The position numbers were made by a program, and so were the translations under genes. From positions 1 through 64,000 of the forward strand of contig JAJFTI010000016.1 in the NCBI GenBank assembly GCA_021373115.1: a DNA stretch of 64,000 bases, read 5' to 3'. The notes beneath the pieces are model-generated. The model was given only the letters and a program-made list of their open reading frames with translations, did no database searches and was not told where the DNA came from. Shown here piece by piece: positions 17,215-25,903 of the stretch (its first letter is position 1; every line of letters begins with the position of its first letter). This DNA comes from Eubacteriales bacterium (GTDB lineage: Bacteria > Bacillota > Clostridia > Christensenellales > CAG-138).

Positions 17215-18138
17215 TCAGGCTATATGCTGCTTCGACATTTGAAAACCCACTGCCAGGCTGCTCAGCGCCATTCCCACTACGATCAGACCCACGCCGAGAT
17301 ATCCCGGCGTATCCGGCGGCGTATCGTGCAGCACGAAGATACCGCCCAGCAGCGTAAAGAGCACCTCGAAGGATTGCGTGGATTCCACAACCGCAAGCTG
17401 CCGCTGACTCGTTTTCACAAGGTCGGTCGCGCGAAAGAACAGCAGCGTTGCGATTACGCCGGAAAAGAGCGCGACGCCGAGCGATTGCAGCGTCTGTGAA
17501 ACGGAGGGCACGCCCTTCGCGGCGAACCCGCAGAGCGCAAGCAGAATCCAGAACGGCAGGCTGCAGAGCGTCATGCCGTAAACGCGTTCGGTCGTCGATA
17601 GCTCTTCGCCGCAGATCGCCATCATCTTCCGGTTGCCGAGCGGATAGGATACGGCGGCAACGAGAATCGGCAGCAGCGTTTCCGCGACGGACGAGAAGCG
17701 GAAGGAGGCAAGGTTCTTTGCCTGCAGCAGAAACACGCCTGCGAGGATGACGGCCGCCGCGCCGAGGTTTTTTCCCGCGATGCGCTTTTGAAACAGCGGC
17801 GCGAGTAGTATGCCCATGACGATGGTAACCTGCCAGCTCGCGGCGATGAGCCACGATTCGCCGTGGTCTCCCGCATAGGAGATCGGCGCGTAGAACAGCC
17901 CGAACCCCACGGTGCTCCAGAGCAGCCACGCGCCGGGATGCTTCCGGATCGCCCCGTGTACGCGCGAAAACCCGAATCTTCTGCCGACCAGCAGCGCGAA
18001 GACGGGGAATGTAAACAGGTAGCGAAGGCTCGCGCTCCAAACCCAGCTGCCTCCCGAAAGGTGCATGCTGCGGTTGAGCAGGAACGTAAAGGCGAAGAAA
18101 AATGCGGCAAGCAGGCCGAGCGGGACAGCTTTTTTCAT
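17215..18138 (-). CDS. EamA/DMT-superfamily efflux transporter
   Basis: The 307 residues form about ten membrane helices in two related halves, the drug/metabolite transporter plan. LNRSMHLSGGSWVWSASLRY in the first half and VVESTQSFEVLFTLLGG in the second resemble the multidrug-resistance-efflux (EmrE-like, long form) group. It should export a small molecule using the proton gradient; the substrate is unknown. It is monocistronic, with a terminator on one side and a perfect palindrome upstream that may be an operator. Confidence 0.88.
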   Translation of the reverse strand: MKKAVPLGLLAAFFFAFTFLLNRSMHLSGGSWVWSASLRYLFTFPVFALLVGRRFGFSRVHGAIRKHPGAWLLWSTVGFGLFYAPISYAGDHGESWLIAASWQVTIVMGILLAPLFQKRIAGKNLGAAAVILAGVFLLQAKNLASFRFSSVAETLLPILVAAVSYPLGNRKMMAICGEELSTTERVYGMTLCSLPFWILLALCGFAAKGVPSVSQTLQSLGVALFSGVIATLLFFRATDLVKTSQRQLAVVESTQSFEVLFTLLGGIFVLHDTPPDTPGYLGVGLIVVGMALSSLAVGFQMSKQHIA

Positions 18139-18270
18139 GTAAACTCCGTTTGCCGCCCTTCCGGCTAGAGCGGGCGCTATGCTGGGAAAATAGTGTTTTG
18201 CAACGGACCAGCGCCAAGGAGCATCCAGCCGCGTTGAAACAGACGACCGACCGCCGCGCTGAAATTAACC

Positions 18271-18284
18271 TGTGTTATAACACA
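18271..18284. promoter_or_regulatory. Perfect 14-base palindrome, possible operator
   Basis: TGTGTTATAACACA reads the same on both strands. It lies about 130 bases before the exporter start, with TTATAA at its centre resembling a -10 box. A repressor site controlling the exporter is possible. No regulator gene is adjacent. Confidence 0.45.
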
Positions 18285-18303
18285 CCTTCGCCTTCCGGTG
18301 CAA

Positions 18304-18327
18304 GAAAAAAGAGGCCAAACGGCCTCC
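18304..18327 (-). terminator. Terminator after the DUF4256 gene
   Basis: On the minus strand, GAGGCC-GTTT-GGCCTC is followed by six T. Confidence 0.85.
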
Positions 18328-18360
18328 TTGATCGGGATAGTAAGGTACCTTTCAGGCGGT

Positions 18361-18921
18361 TTACACCCTCAGCGCACCGCGAAAACCGCGAGCGGCGTAG
18401 TAGGAGTCCGCGCCGTTGTGGTAGGTAAACACGTGGTCATACCGGCGGTCGCAGAACAAGGCCCCTCCGTGCGAGCGGACGCCCAGCGGAGTGAAGATCC
18501 AGCTGGAAGTCTTCAGGTCAAATTCGCCCAACGTTTGCAGGTAACGGTATTGCTCCTCGGTCAGCAGGGATATCCCGATTTCTTCCGCCATGTCTTCCGC
18601 GGAGGTGGCGGGCTTGTTCTCCTTGCGGGAGTCCAGCGCTTCGCGGTCGTAACAAAGGCTCCTGCGGGCGGTCGGACTTTCCGGCGAACAGTCGAAAAAG
18701 AGGTATTCGCCCGTAACAGCATCGTAACCGGTAACGTCCGGTTCGCCGCCGGTACGCTCCATTTCAAACAGCGAACGAAGTTTTTCGGGCTTGCCGCGAA
18801 GACGCGGTTCAATCTTGCCCCAGTCCAGTCCGGTGTGGCGGTAACGGTTCTTTTCGAACCGGGTTTTCAGCGTTTGAAGCAGTTCTTCGGTCTGCTCGCT
18901 TCGAATGGAAGTCTGATCCAT
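18361..18921 (-). CDS. DUF4256 domain-containing protein
   Basis: The 186-residue protein matches the uncharacterised DUF4256 family over its length: LLQTLKTRFEKNRYRH, GLDWGKIEPRL, SLFEMERTGGEPDV, FFDCSPESP and LGVRSHGGALFCDRRYD. The C-terminal YYAARGFRGALRV is family-typical. It is soluble and of unknown function. AGGAG lies eight bases before ATG 18921; the ATG six bases earlier is too close to that site. Confidence 0.88.
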   Translation of the reverse strand: MDQTSIRSEQTEELLQTLKTRFEKNRYRHTGLDWGKIEPRLRGKPEKLRSLFEMERTGGEPDVTGYDAVTGEYLFFDCSPESPTARRSLCYDREALDSRKENKPATSAEDMAEEIGISLLTEEQYRYLQTLGEFDLKTSSWIFTPLGVRSHGGALFCDRRYDHVFTYHNGADSYYAARGFRGALRV

Positions 18922-19580
18922 AATCATCGCTCCTTTTCCTGATTGTACCAAACCCCAGCGCAAGCACCGTGACTAGGTTACTATGCCGAAACCGGACCGG
19001 CAGCCGGCGGGGCGTGCCATGCGGCATTTTGGATGCGCAATCGGCTTGCGGCTATGGATGCGGAGCGGGCGAGGCGGTAGTGGAACCGTCGAAAATGCTT
19101 TGGCGGAGGCATATGGAGGGGGTGATTTGAGAGAAAACGGCGATAGAAAGGAGTAACTCTGAAAGACAGCAGTCATAAAAGAATTGTCGATGCACTGAAC
19201 GAAAGGAAGGTTTCCGGAACTTTGCCGCCAACCGTATAGCACGATACTTCTCCAAGCGGATTGCTTGAAGGAATCAGCAGAGAACAATGATGGCTTTTAA
19301 ATCGAAGTTTCCGGAAGGATACTTCGGAAGACTTCAATACCTTATGTGTATTACGGGATGTTATCCCTGTGAGGGAATTTAAAACGACACCAAAGGGTAT
19401 GAGCTGGTGAAAGCAGCAATCGATAAACAAGCAGAAATTCAAAGCTGAAATTTTAATATGTCTCGAGATTGCGCGGTAAATAGCGTATTATAAAGACAGT
19501 TTCACAGCCGCAAGTGTGGTTTTTTTGTGTTCAGCCCAAATGAGAGGCGACCTTGAATCTATGTATAGGAAGGAAGGACT
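18922..19580. other. Gene-free stretch with a probable decayed coding remnant
   Basis: No intact gene is visible in these 659 bases. At about 19145 an AAAGGAG site is followed by short open pieces in shifting frames, one with KDSSHKRIVDALNERKVSG and another with KGYELVKAAIDKQAEIQS near 19395-19446. They look like one small gene broken by several frameshifts and stops. I do not recognise its family. The rest shows no RNA or strong hairpin. Confidence 0.35.
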
Positions 19581-19967
19581 ATGGAAGCGTCAGGAAAAGG
19601 AATGATTTATACCGCAAGCGCTCTGTTCGTATTCATGGGTGTGATTTTTCTTGTAATGGTGTACATGGCGTTGGGAATGTCGTCTCTGCTTGCCCCCTTG
19701 ATTGGCAATGCGTTTGGTATTCTGGGTGAATTGCTGGACGGAAATCTGGTCGTTATTTTTTTGATACTGGCTGCTGTTTGTATGACGCTGGGAATATTCG
19801 GTATAAATTGGGGAGGCAAGCCGGAAAAGGCGCTGTTTTTTATAATAACCGGCTCGATACTGACGATTTATAATGTTTTCCTTCTTATTACTGCATTCTC
19901 GGTTTGGCCGATGTTTTCGCTTTTTTTGTCACTGCCTTTCCTCGCTGGTGGCTTATCCAATATTTAA
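19581..19967 (+). CDS. Small membrane protein of unknown function
   Basis: The 128 residues form four hydrophobic segments at about 9-33, 52-68, 83-102 and 105-124, with few charges between. An IGNAFGILGELLDG stretch links the first two. No family was recognised. GGAAGGA precedes ATG 19581. The following HEAT-like gene starts 34 bases later with its own strong ribosome binding site, so the two may be co-transcribed. Confidence 0.7.
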   Translation: MEASGKGMIYTASALFVFMGVIFLVMVYMALGMSSLLAPLIGNAFGILGELLDGNLVVIFLILAAVCMTLGIFGINWGGKPEKALFFIITGSILTIYNVFLLITAFSVWPMFSLFLSLPFLAGGLSNI

Positions 19968-20000
19968 AACGGAAACGTTATCAAAGGAGGAATTTGGAAC

Positions 20001-20942
20001 GTGAAACCTTATTCGTCCGGCAATGGTTCCGCTCTGCCGGAAGATCTATTCAGCGAAGACTGGTTTACGCGAAGAGACTGTGTGAACGGTTTGGAGGACG
20101 AATCCATATTGCGCGCCGTTTTGGCAAACGATCCGGATTGGTGCGTTCGCGCGGAAGCGTTTCGGATCGTCCGGTCGAACGAAGAAATCCTGAAAAACGT
20201 TGCGCTGAACGACCCGGACTGGCGGCTGCGGCTGCTTGCCGCGCAGTGGCTGTATGAGGCGGAAGACGATATACTCGTCAATATAGCGCTTAACGACGTA
20301 AACGAACAAGTGCGCAGTACAGCCGTTTCGATCCTCTGCGAAAGAATGCGGCAGAACAGCGAGTATAATCAGCCGAATGGTGCGCTGCTGGACAAAATGC
20401 AGGAATTTCTACCGAAGCAAGAGAAGCGTTATCGCTTTATCGTCGACTTTGACCGGATCATCTTTTCTCCGCCGGAATGGAATAAAAACTTCTGCATTAT
20501 GCCGACGTTCGAAGCGTGCCATAGTTCTGGAATGACCGGCGGCGACTGGTACGATATCTTCATAGCGATACGCGCGGCGAAAACAAACACACAGTACGTT
20601 GAAATGGCGGACGTTCCAACATGGGGTCGCGGATTTTCCGTTTACTATCTTCGAATCAAACCGATGAACGACGACAAGACGGAGATTATTTTCCTGGACT
20701 GCAGCGGCGGCAGCCCGCAGCTCGAAAAAGCACTGCGCGAGAACAGAAAAACCGATTTTGATGCTTTGATCGATCGCGGCGTTGTATGTTACAGGCGATG
20801 CCGGGCGGTTTTGCCGTATCAGGAACTGTGCGAAGCCGCGGTGCAAGCCGTTCTGTTTAACCACGATGCGATCGACTTTGTGCAGCGTGATTTCACCCGC
20901 GACTGGGAGATGGAAGAAGTCCATGCGGGTTTTCGTCATTGA
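20001..20942 (+). CDS. HEAT-repeat-like protein of unknown function
   Basis: The 313-residue protein has two parts. Residues 15-115 contain three or four short helical repeats with the recurring pattern LANDPDWCVRAEAF, ALNDPDWRLRLLAA and ALNDVNEQVRSTAV, as in HEAT-like repeats that bind proteins. Residues 140-313 form an alpha/beta region (FIVDFDRIIFSPPEW, MTGGDWYDIFIAIRA) that I do not recognise. It is soluble and starts at GTG 20001 after AAAGGAGG. It is convergent with the glucosidase operon, with only about 50 bases between. Confidence 0.7.
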   Translation: MKPYSSGNGSALPEDLFSEDWFTRRDCVNGLEDESILRAVLANDPDWCVRAEAFRIVRSNEEILKNVALNDPDWRLRLLAAQWLYEAEDDILVNIALNDVNEQVRSTAVSILCERMRQNSEYNQPNGALLDKMQEFLPKQEKRYRFIVDFDRIIFSPPEWNKNFCIMPTFEACHSSGMTGGDWYDIFIAIRAAKTNTQYVEMADVPTWGRGFSVYYLRIKPMNDDKTEIIFLDCSGGSPQLEKALRENRKTDFDALIDRGVVCYRRCRAVLPYQELCEAAVQAVLFNHDAIDFVQRDFTRDWEMEEVHAGFRH

Positions 20943-20996
20943 GGGTTGTCAGAGCAAGAAATAAAACCTTCGCCGTCCGCGTTTGCCCGGTTCCGT

Positions 20997-23243
20997 CTAC
21001 AGAACGACCCTTCCGGCGGTAACGCGCCGATATTGCGGATAGCCGCTTTGCCGGAGCTCAACGGTGAACGCCCCCGTTTCGTCGGCAACGATGCGATACA
21101 GGTTATATACGTCGTTTTGATAGTCGAAGGTTTCCCCGTTGTCCTGATAATGGGTGCAGGAAGCGTTCGGGCCGAACACCTCAAGCACGAGTTCCGTTTC
21201 CTGCAGGGGATCGATCAACTGCCGCAGAGGCCAGGTGGGCAGGATTGTTCCGCTCTTAATATAAATCGGGCAAAGATCGAGCGGCGCTTCCCGAATCAGC
21301 CACCGGGAGCCTTCCTCGCGCGCACTCGTCCAGTAGTCGTACCATATGCCTTCGGGCAGATAAACCAGCTTTTGCCGCGCGCCCTGCTCCAGCACCGGGG
21401 AAACGAGGACGTTTTCGCCGAGCAGGAACGCGTCGTTGATTTCCCGAACCTGCGGATCGGAAGGATAATGGAATGCGAGCGGCCGCATGACCGGCCAGCC
21501 TTTTTGCGCCGCCAGGCGAACCTGATCGTAAAGATACGGAATCCAGCGGTAGCGCAGTTCGACGTACCTGCGGTAAATCGCCAGTGTGGATTCGCCAAAC
21601 TGCCAGGGTTCCTGATTTCGCGTTCCTTTTGCGCTGTGGTTTCGAAAGAACGGGGAAAAGCAGCCGACCTGCACCCACCGGGTCAGCAGTTCCGGCGTTG
21701 TGTCGCCGCCGAAACCGCCAACGTCCGTGCCGCAGAAGGCCATGCCGCTCAAACCAAGGTTGCAAAGCTGCGGAATAACCAGCCGCAGGTGCGACCAGAT
21801 GCTGTGGTTATCGCCCGTCCAGGCGGCGGTATACCGTTGGGAACCGCAGAAACACGCGCGCGTCAGCACAAACGGACGCCGTCCGCTCAGCCGTTTCCAG
21901 CCTTCGTAAGTCGATTTTGCCATATTGTGACCGTAGATATTATGGATGTCCGCGTGCCTTGCGCGGCGGCCTTCGTCCGAAAAGACAAGGTCGTCCGGCA
22001 GCGGCCCGTGAAAGCTCGCCGGTTCGTTCATATCATTCCAAACGCCGTCGATTCCCATATCCAGAAGAAAGCGGTGCAGGCCGCCCCACCAGGCGCGAAC
22101 ACTCGGATTGCCAAAATCCGGAAACGCGGCGTCGCCGGGCCAGACGGCGTTGCGGTACGTTTCTCCCTCCGGGGTCTTTGCGAAGTAGCTCAGATGCTCC
22201 CCTTCGTCAAATACGCCGTAGCCCGGCTGTGCCTTGACACCCGGGTCGATGATGGCGACGGCTTTGAACCCCTCCGACTTCAGGTCGGCGAGCAGCTTCT
22301 TTCCGTCGCGGTAACGCTCCTTGTTCCAGGTAAACACCTTAAAATGATCCATGTAGTCGATGTCGAAATGGATGCAGTCGCAGGGGATCTGGCAGGCGCG
22401 CATCGTTTCGGCAATGAAGCGGATTTCGTCCTTCGATTCATAGCCCCAGCGCGACTGGTGGTAGCCGAGCGTCCAGAGTGGCGGCAGCGGCATGCGCCCC
22501 GTCAACGCGGTATAGCGCTCCAGAATTTCCGGCAGGGTCGGGCCATAGATGAAGTAATAATCCAGATACCCTTCGTCGCAGCCGAACACATAGTAATCGG
22601 GGTTTTCCTTGCCCATGTCAAAATAGGTTCGATGGTGGTTATCCAGGAAAATCCCGTATGCGCCGGCATCGCCAAGCACGAGAAAGAACGGCATGCTCTT
22701 GTAGAGCGCGCGAAAATTCTCGTTGTGCGGGTCCGCGTTGTCCGTATTCCACATTTCATAGGCATATCCGCGCTGATTCAGAAACCCTGCTTTATCGCCG
22801 AGCCCGTAGACGCAGTCGCCTGCGTGCAGCCTGCGGACGGACTGGAACCGGTAATCCGCCTTCGCTTCGAATACGGGGCGGTCGTGCCCTTCCCATGCGG
22901 CGAACTCCTCCGTACCGGAGCGCTCCATCTTCAGCGGAACGCGTAATCCACGGTATTCTTCGCTCAGGATACGGCCGTCCGCGGCCGAAAAATCGATATG
23001 GAACGATGGGTCCGCAAAGATCCGAAGTTTTCCCGTATGAATGCAAAGCCGCCCTTCTATCGTATCCGCCGCTAGATTCGAAACGGTCGCGGCGGCGCCA
23101 ACGACCGCGGCGGAAGGGTCCTCCTCCATGCCGCCGGTAAAGACGACGCGTACGACGTCTTCGGAAAGGATTTCGATTCTCCGATAGGAATCCAGATGAA
23201 ACACCTGTCCGTCCGGAATATTCTTCGATTTGCGTAACATCAT
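20997..23243 (-). CDS. GH31 family alpha-glucosidase
   Basis: The 748-residue enzyme has an N-terminal beta-sandwich, the GH31 (beta/alpha)8 barrel from about residue 250 and C-terminal beta domains. The catalytic nucleophile is the Asp in GVWNDMNEP (about 404) and the acid/base is the Asp in AAWTGDNHS (about 478). GLGDKAGFLNQRG and LWTLGYHQSRWGY are substrate-side motifs of gut-type alpha-glucosidases that act on isomaltose or maltose. There is no signal peptide, so it works on imported oligosaccharides. It is last in an operon with an ABC importer. Its ATG overlaps the stop of the MBL gene (ATGA). Confidence 0.95.
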   Translation of the reverse strand: MMLRKSKNIPDGQVFHLDSYRRIEILSEDVVRVVFTGGMEEDPSAAVVGAAATVSNLAADTIEGRLCIHTGKLRIFADPSFHIDFSAADGRILSEEYRGLRVPLKMERSGTEEFAAWEGHDRPVFEAKADYRFQSVRRLHAGDCVYGLGDKAGFLNQRGYAYEMWNTDNADPHNENFRALYKSMPFFLVLGDAGAYGIFLDNHHRTYFDMGKENPDYYVFGCDEGYLDYYFIYGPTLPEILERYTALTGRMPLPPLWTLGYHQSRWGYESKDEIRFIAETMRACQIPCDCIHFDIDYMDHFKVFTWNKERYRDGKKLLADLKSEGFKAVAIIDPGVKAQPGYGVFDEGEHLSYFAKTPEGETYRNAVWPGDAAFPDFGNPSVRAWWGGLHRFLLDMGIDGVWNDMNEPASFHGPLPDDLVFSDEGRRARHADIHNIYGHNMAKSTYEGWKRLSGRRPFVLTRACFCGSQRYTAAWTGDNHSIWSHLRLVIPQLCNLGLSGMAFCGTDVGGFGGDTTPELLTRWVQVGCFSPFFRNHSAKGTRNQEPWQFGESTLAIYRRYVELRYRWIPYLYDQVRLAAQKGWPVMRPLAFHYPSDPQVREINDAFLLGENVLVSPVLEQGARQKLVYLPEGIWYDYWTSAREEGSRWLIREAPLDLCPIYIKSGTILPTWPLRQLIDPLQETELVLEVFGPNASCTHYQDNGETFDYQNDVYNLYRIVADETGAFTVELRQSGYPQYRRVTAGRVVL

Positions 23244-24100
23244 TCAGTCCTCCCAAACCCATCCGGGGTAGCCCCTTCATCCTTTGCAAACAGATCCGCC
23301 AGCGAACCGTAACAAATGCAGCTGTTCCGGTATGAGGCAAATTCCGCGTCAAAAATATGGCGTTTCTCGCGCCGAAACGGGATTTCACCCGCCGCGGCGA
23401 GGCGGCCGCATTCGCGCGCTTCCAGCACCTGCGCCGGCGAAAGAAGCCCGTGACCGGCGCAGAACAGGGATGCGCCCGCGCAGCGGCTCAGGCAGCGTTC
23501 CAGCGCGCGAAGCCAGCGTTCCAGCCGCGCCGCGCGACCCTGGGGGAGATCGTCCAGCAACTGCATGGTATTGCAGCTGTCGCCAAGAAACAGGACGCCG
23601 TCCGTTTCGTCGAAAAAGCAGACGGAACCGTCCGTGTGTCCCGGCAGCTCGATCGTTTCCAGACATCTTCCGCCAAGATCGAAGCGATGGCCGTCCTTCA
23701 GGGAAAGCATACGCGGGGCGCGGGCGGGATTTACGATGTTCTGAATCTGATCTCGCGTAACGGGCGAGGCGTTTGCCCGGCGCATCCGTTCTGCATAATC
23801 GCTCCGGTCGTGAACGGACAGGGACATGGCCTGTCTTCTGTCCGCAGGATGCATAGATACCATATTATAATACCGAGTTCCGCCCGCGTGGTCGACATGG
23901 CCGTGCGTCAAAACAACGTCGTACGGAAGACCGGTCAGCGTCGCAACGACTTCGGCGGGGTTTCCGATTCCCGTGCCTGTGTCGATGACGAGCGACCGCT
24001 CTTTTCCGGTTACGACGTAAAAGACGCTGAGGCCGGATTCGTCGATTGCATAGACGCCATTCCGAACGGGAATCACGCGGTAAACACCGCCGTTTTCCAT
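23240..24100 (-). CDS. MBL-fold metallohydrolase in the glucoside operon
   Basis: The 286 residues carry LTHGHVDHAGG (HxHxDH), ELPGHTDGS, FLGDSCN and CAGHG, the full metal-binding set of a glyoxalase-II-like hydrolase. The true start is ATG 24100, which overlaps the permease stop by one base; a longer frame runs back into the permease gene. It is also coupled to the glucosidase downstream. Such tight coupling suggests it acts on the imported glycoside or an ester or lactone derived from it, but the reaction is unknown. Confidence 0.88.
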   Translation of the reverse strand: MENGGVYRVIPVRNGVYAIDESGLSVFYVVTGKERSLVIDTGTGIGNPAEVVATLTGLPYDVVLTHGHVDHAGGTRYYNMVSMHPADRRQAMSLSVHDRSDYAERMRRANASPVTRDQIQNIVNPARAPRMLSLKDGHRFDLGGRCLETIELPGHTDGSVCFFDETDGVLFLGDSCNTMQLLDDLPQGRAARLERWLRALERCLSRCAGASLFCAGHGLLSPAQVLEARECGRLAAAGEIPFRREKRHIFDAEFASYRNSCICYGSLADLFAKDEGATPDGFGRTE

Positions 24101-24933
24101 CAGCCCTTTACCGCGCCTTCCGTAACGCCCTTGATGATGTACTTCTGGCAGAACGCGTAAAACGTAACGACCGGAATTACGGCCAGCACGAGCGCCGCCG
24201 TGCCGAGGTTCCATTTCTTGCTGTATGCGCCAAAGAACAGGTAGGTTTTCAGCGGAAGCGTCTGGAGACCCGCTTTGTTAATGGTCAGCGACGGCAGCAA
24301 AAAGTCGTTCCAAAGGCTCATGACGCAGAGAATCGCGACCGTCGCGCCAATTCCCTTGAGCAGCGGGAGCACGATCAGAAAAAACGTCCGAACGGGGCCG
24401 CACCCGTCGATTGCGGCGGCTTCCTCCAGATCGGTCGGAATGTTCTTGATAAACCCGTGGTAGAGCAGAATGGACATGGGGCATAGAAAGCCGAGATTGA
24501 TCGTCATCAGCCCGATTCGGTTCATCATGTGCAGAGAACCCATCACGCGCAGCAGCGGCAGCATGACGCACTGAAACGGAACGAGGATGGAAAGCGAGAA
24601 CAGCGCAAAGAGAAATCTGCTCTTGCGGGTCTTTGACCGGGCCAGCACCCAGGCCGCCATGGGGCAGAAGAGAGTCGCACAGGCGGTGACGCCAACCGTG
24701 ATCAACAGCGAGTTCTTGATGGACGCCAGGTAATCGAGCTTTTGAAACGCTTGTAGATAATTGCTCAGATTCAGCGATTTTGGCAGCAACAGAACACTCT
24801 TATAGATCTCCTTGAGCGTCTTAAAGGAATTCAGCGCCAGTAAAAATGCCGGAAAAAGGAAGATGGCGGCCAGTATAATACAGGCGGTCAGAGCCAGCGC
24901 GCGCTGGCGGGAAAGGCTGTTTCGTTTCTGCAT
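24100..24933 (-). CDS. Carbohydrate ABC transporter permease, MalG type
   Basis: The 277 residues span six membrane helices. The EAA loop EEAAAIDGCGPVRTFFLIVLP that contacts the ATPase is near residue 180. ALNSFKTLKEIYKSVLLLPK after the first helix is typical of CUT1 sugar importers. With the MalF-type protein it forms the channel for an oligosaccharide. No ATPase gene lies in the operon, so a shared MsmK-like ATPase elsewhere is expected. Start and stop codons overlap both neighbours by one base. Confidence 0.95.
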   Translation of the reverse strand: MQKRNSLSRQRALALTACIILAAIFLFPAFLLALNSFKTLKEIYKSVLLLPKSLNLSNYLQAFQKLDYLASIKNSLLITVGVTACATLFCPMAAWVLARSKTRKSRFLFALFSLSILVPFQCVMLPLLRVMGSLHMMNRIGLMTINLGFLCPMSILLYHGFIKNIPTDLEEAAAIDGCGPVRTFFLIVLPLLKGIGATVAILCVMSLWNDFLLPSLTINKAGLQTLPLKTYLFFGAYSKKWNLGTAALVLAVIPVVTFYAFCQKYIIKGVTEGAVKG

Positions 24934-25799
24934 TACAGTTCAACCTCCCTGCGTTTGAAAAAGAAGAGTTGCGTTAAGGTAATCACGGCTACCACAACCA
25001 GGTACACAACGCCTTTTGCCTGCGCCTGGCCGAACTTGTTCATGGAAAACGCGGTGTTGTAGATATTCATGGTCAGCATTTCCGAACTGTTGTAAGGCCC
25101 GCCCTGCGTCAGCGTCAGGTTCTGGTCGTAGAGCTTAAAGCAATTCGCAAGGGTCAGGAAGATCCCAACGGTAAAGGCCGGCGTAAGCATCGGCAGTTTG
25201 ATATGCCAGAATCGCTGGAACCGGGTGGCTCCGTCGATGGAGGCGGCTTCCAGCAGACTGTCCGGAATATTCTGAATCTGCGCAATGCAGATCAGCATCA
25301 TATAACCGCTCATTTGCCAGACGACGACGATGAGCAGCCCGGCGGTGGCGGTTTGCGGAGTGGAAAGCCAGTTGCAGAGCCAGGGGATTTTTAAAAGCGT
25401 CCCGAGGCCGTCGAACACATCCGAGAAGATGAACTGCCAGATGAACCCCACAAGGATTCCGCCGATCAGGTTCGGCAGGAAGAAGATGCTGCGAAAGGCA
25501 TTGCTGCCGCGGAACTTCTGCGTAACCAGCAACGCAAGGCCGAGCGCAAGAAGATTGACAAGCAGCACGGCCGCAAGCGAGAAGACGAGCGTATAGCGGA
25601 AGGAATATGCGAATTGCCGGTCGTTTGTAAAAATCGTTATATAATTCGACAATCCGTTTGGAACGGCGCTGCTGCCGATTCCGTTCCAGTCGGTAAACGA
25701 ATAATAAATCCCCATTGCCATCGGCAGAAGGATGGCAAGCGAAAACGCGATCAGGCACGGGGTTTGGAACCCCCAGAAAACGAGCTTGGACTGTTTCAT
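24933..25799 (-). CDS. Carbohydrate ABC transporter permease, MalF type
   Basis: The 288-residue protein has six membrane helices. Its EAA loop is LLEAASIDGATRFQRFWHI, near residue 195, and the C-terminus is FFFKRREVEL. It is the partner of the MalG-type protein in a CUT1 importer. AAGGGA before ATG 25799 favours this start over ATG 25823. The stop overlaps the next start (TAATG). A hairpin between the binding-protein gene and this gene probably lowers its expression relative to the binding protein. Confidence 0.94.
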   Translation of the reverse strand: MKQSKLVFWGFQTPCLIAFSLAILLPMAMGIYYSFTDWNGIGSSAVPNGLSNYITIFTNDRQFAYSFRYTLVFSLAAVLLVNLLALGLALLVTQKFRGSNAFRSIFFLPNLIGGILVGFIWQFIFSDVFDGLGTLLKIPWLCNWLSTPQTATAGLLIVVVWQMSGYMMLICIAQIQNIPDSLLEAASIDGATRFQRFWHIKLPMLTPAFTVGIFLTLANCFKLYDQNLTLTQGGPYNSSEMLTMNIYNTAFSMNKFGQAQAKGVVYLVVVAVITLTQLFFFKRREVEL

Positions 25800-25826
25800 T
25801 GACGTTCCCTTCCATTGTCGCATCCT

Positions 25827-25870
25827 AAAAAAGAAGGTGCCTCCGGTTTTGTGAGCGCCGAAGGCACCTT
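25827..25870 (-). terminator. Intra-operon attenuating terminator
   Basis: On the minus strand AAGGTGCCT pairs with AGGCACCTT, then CTTTTTT. It sits between binding protein and permeases, the usual place for partial termination that yields excess binding protein. Confidence 0.82.
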
Positions 25871-25903
25871 GCTGTTCCGATTTGGAGGGCCTTCAACCGA
25901 CCG

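Noticed and set aside
20946..22946. A 666-codon open frame antisense to the GH31 gene
   Set aside because: It mirrors the glucosidase codon structure; the GH31 catalytic motifs prove the other strand.
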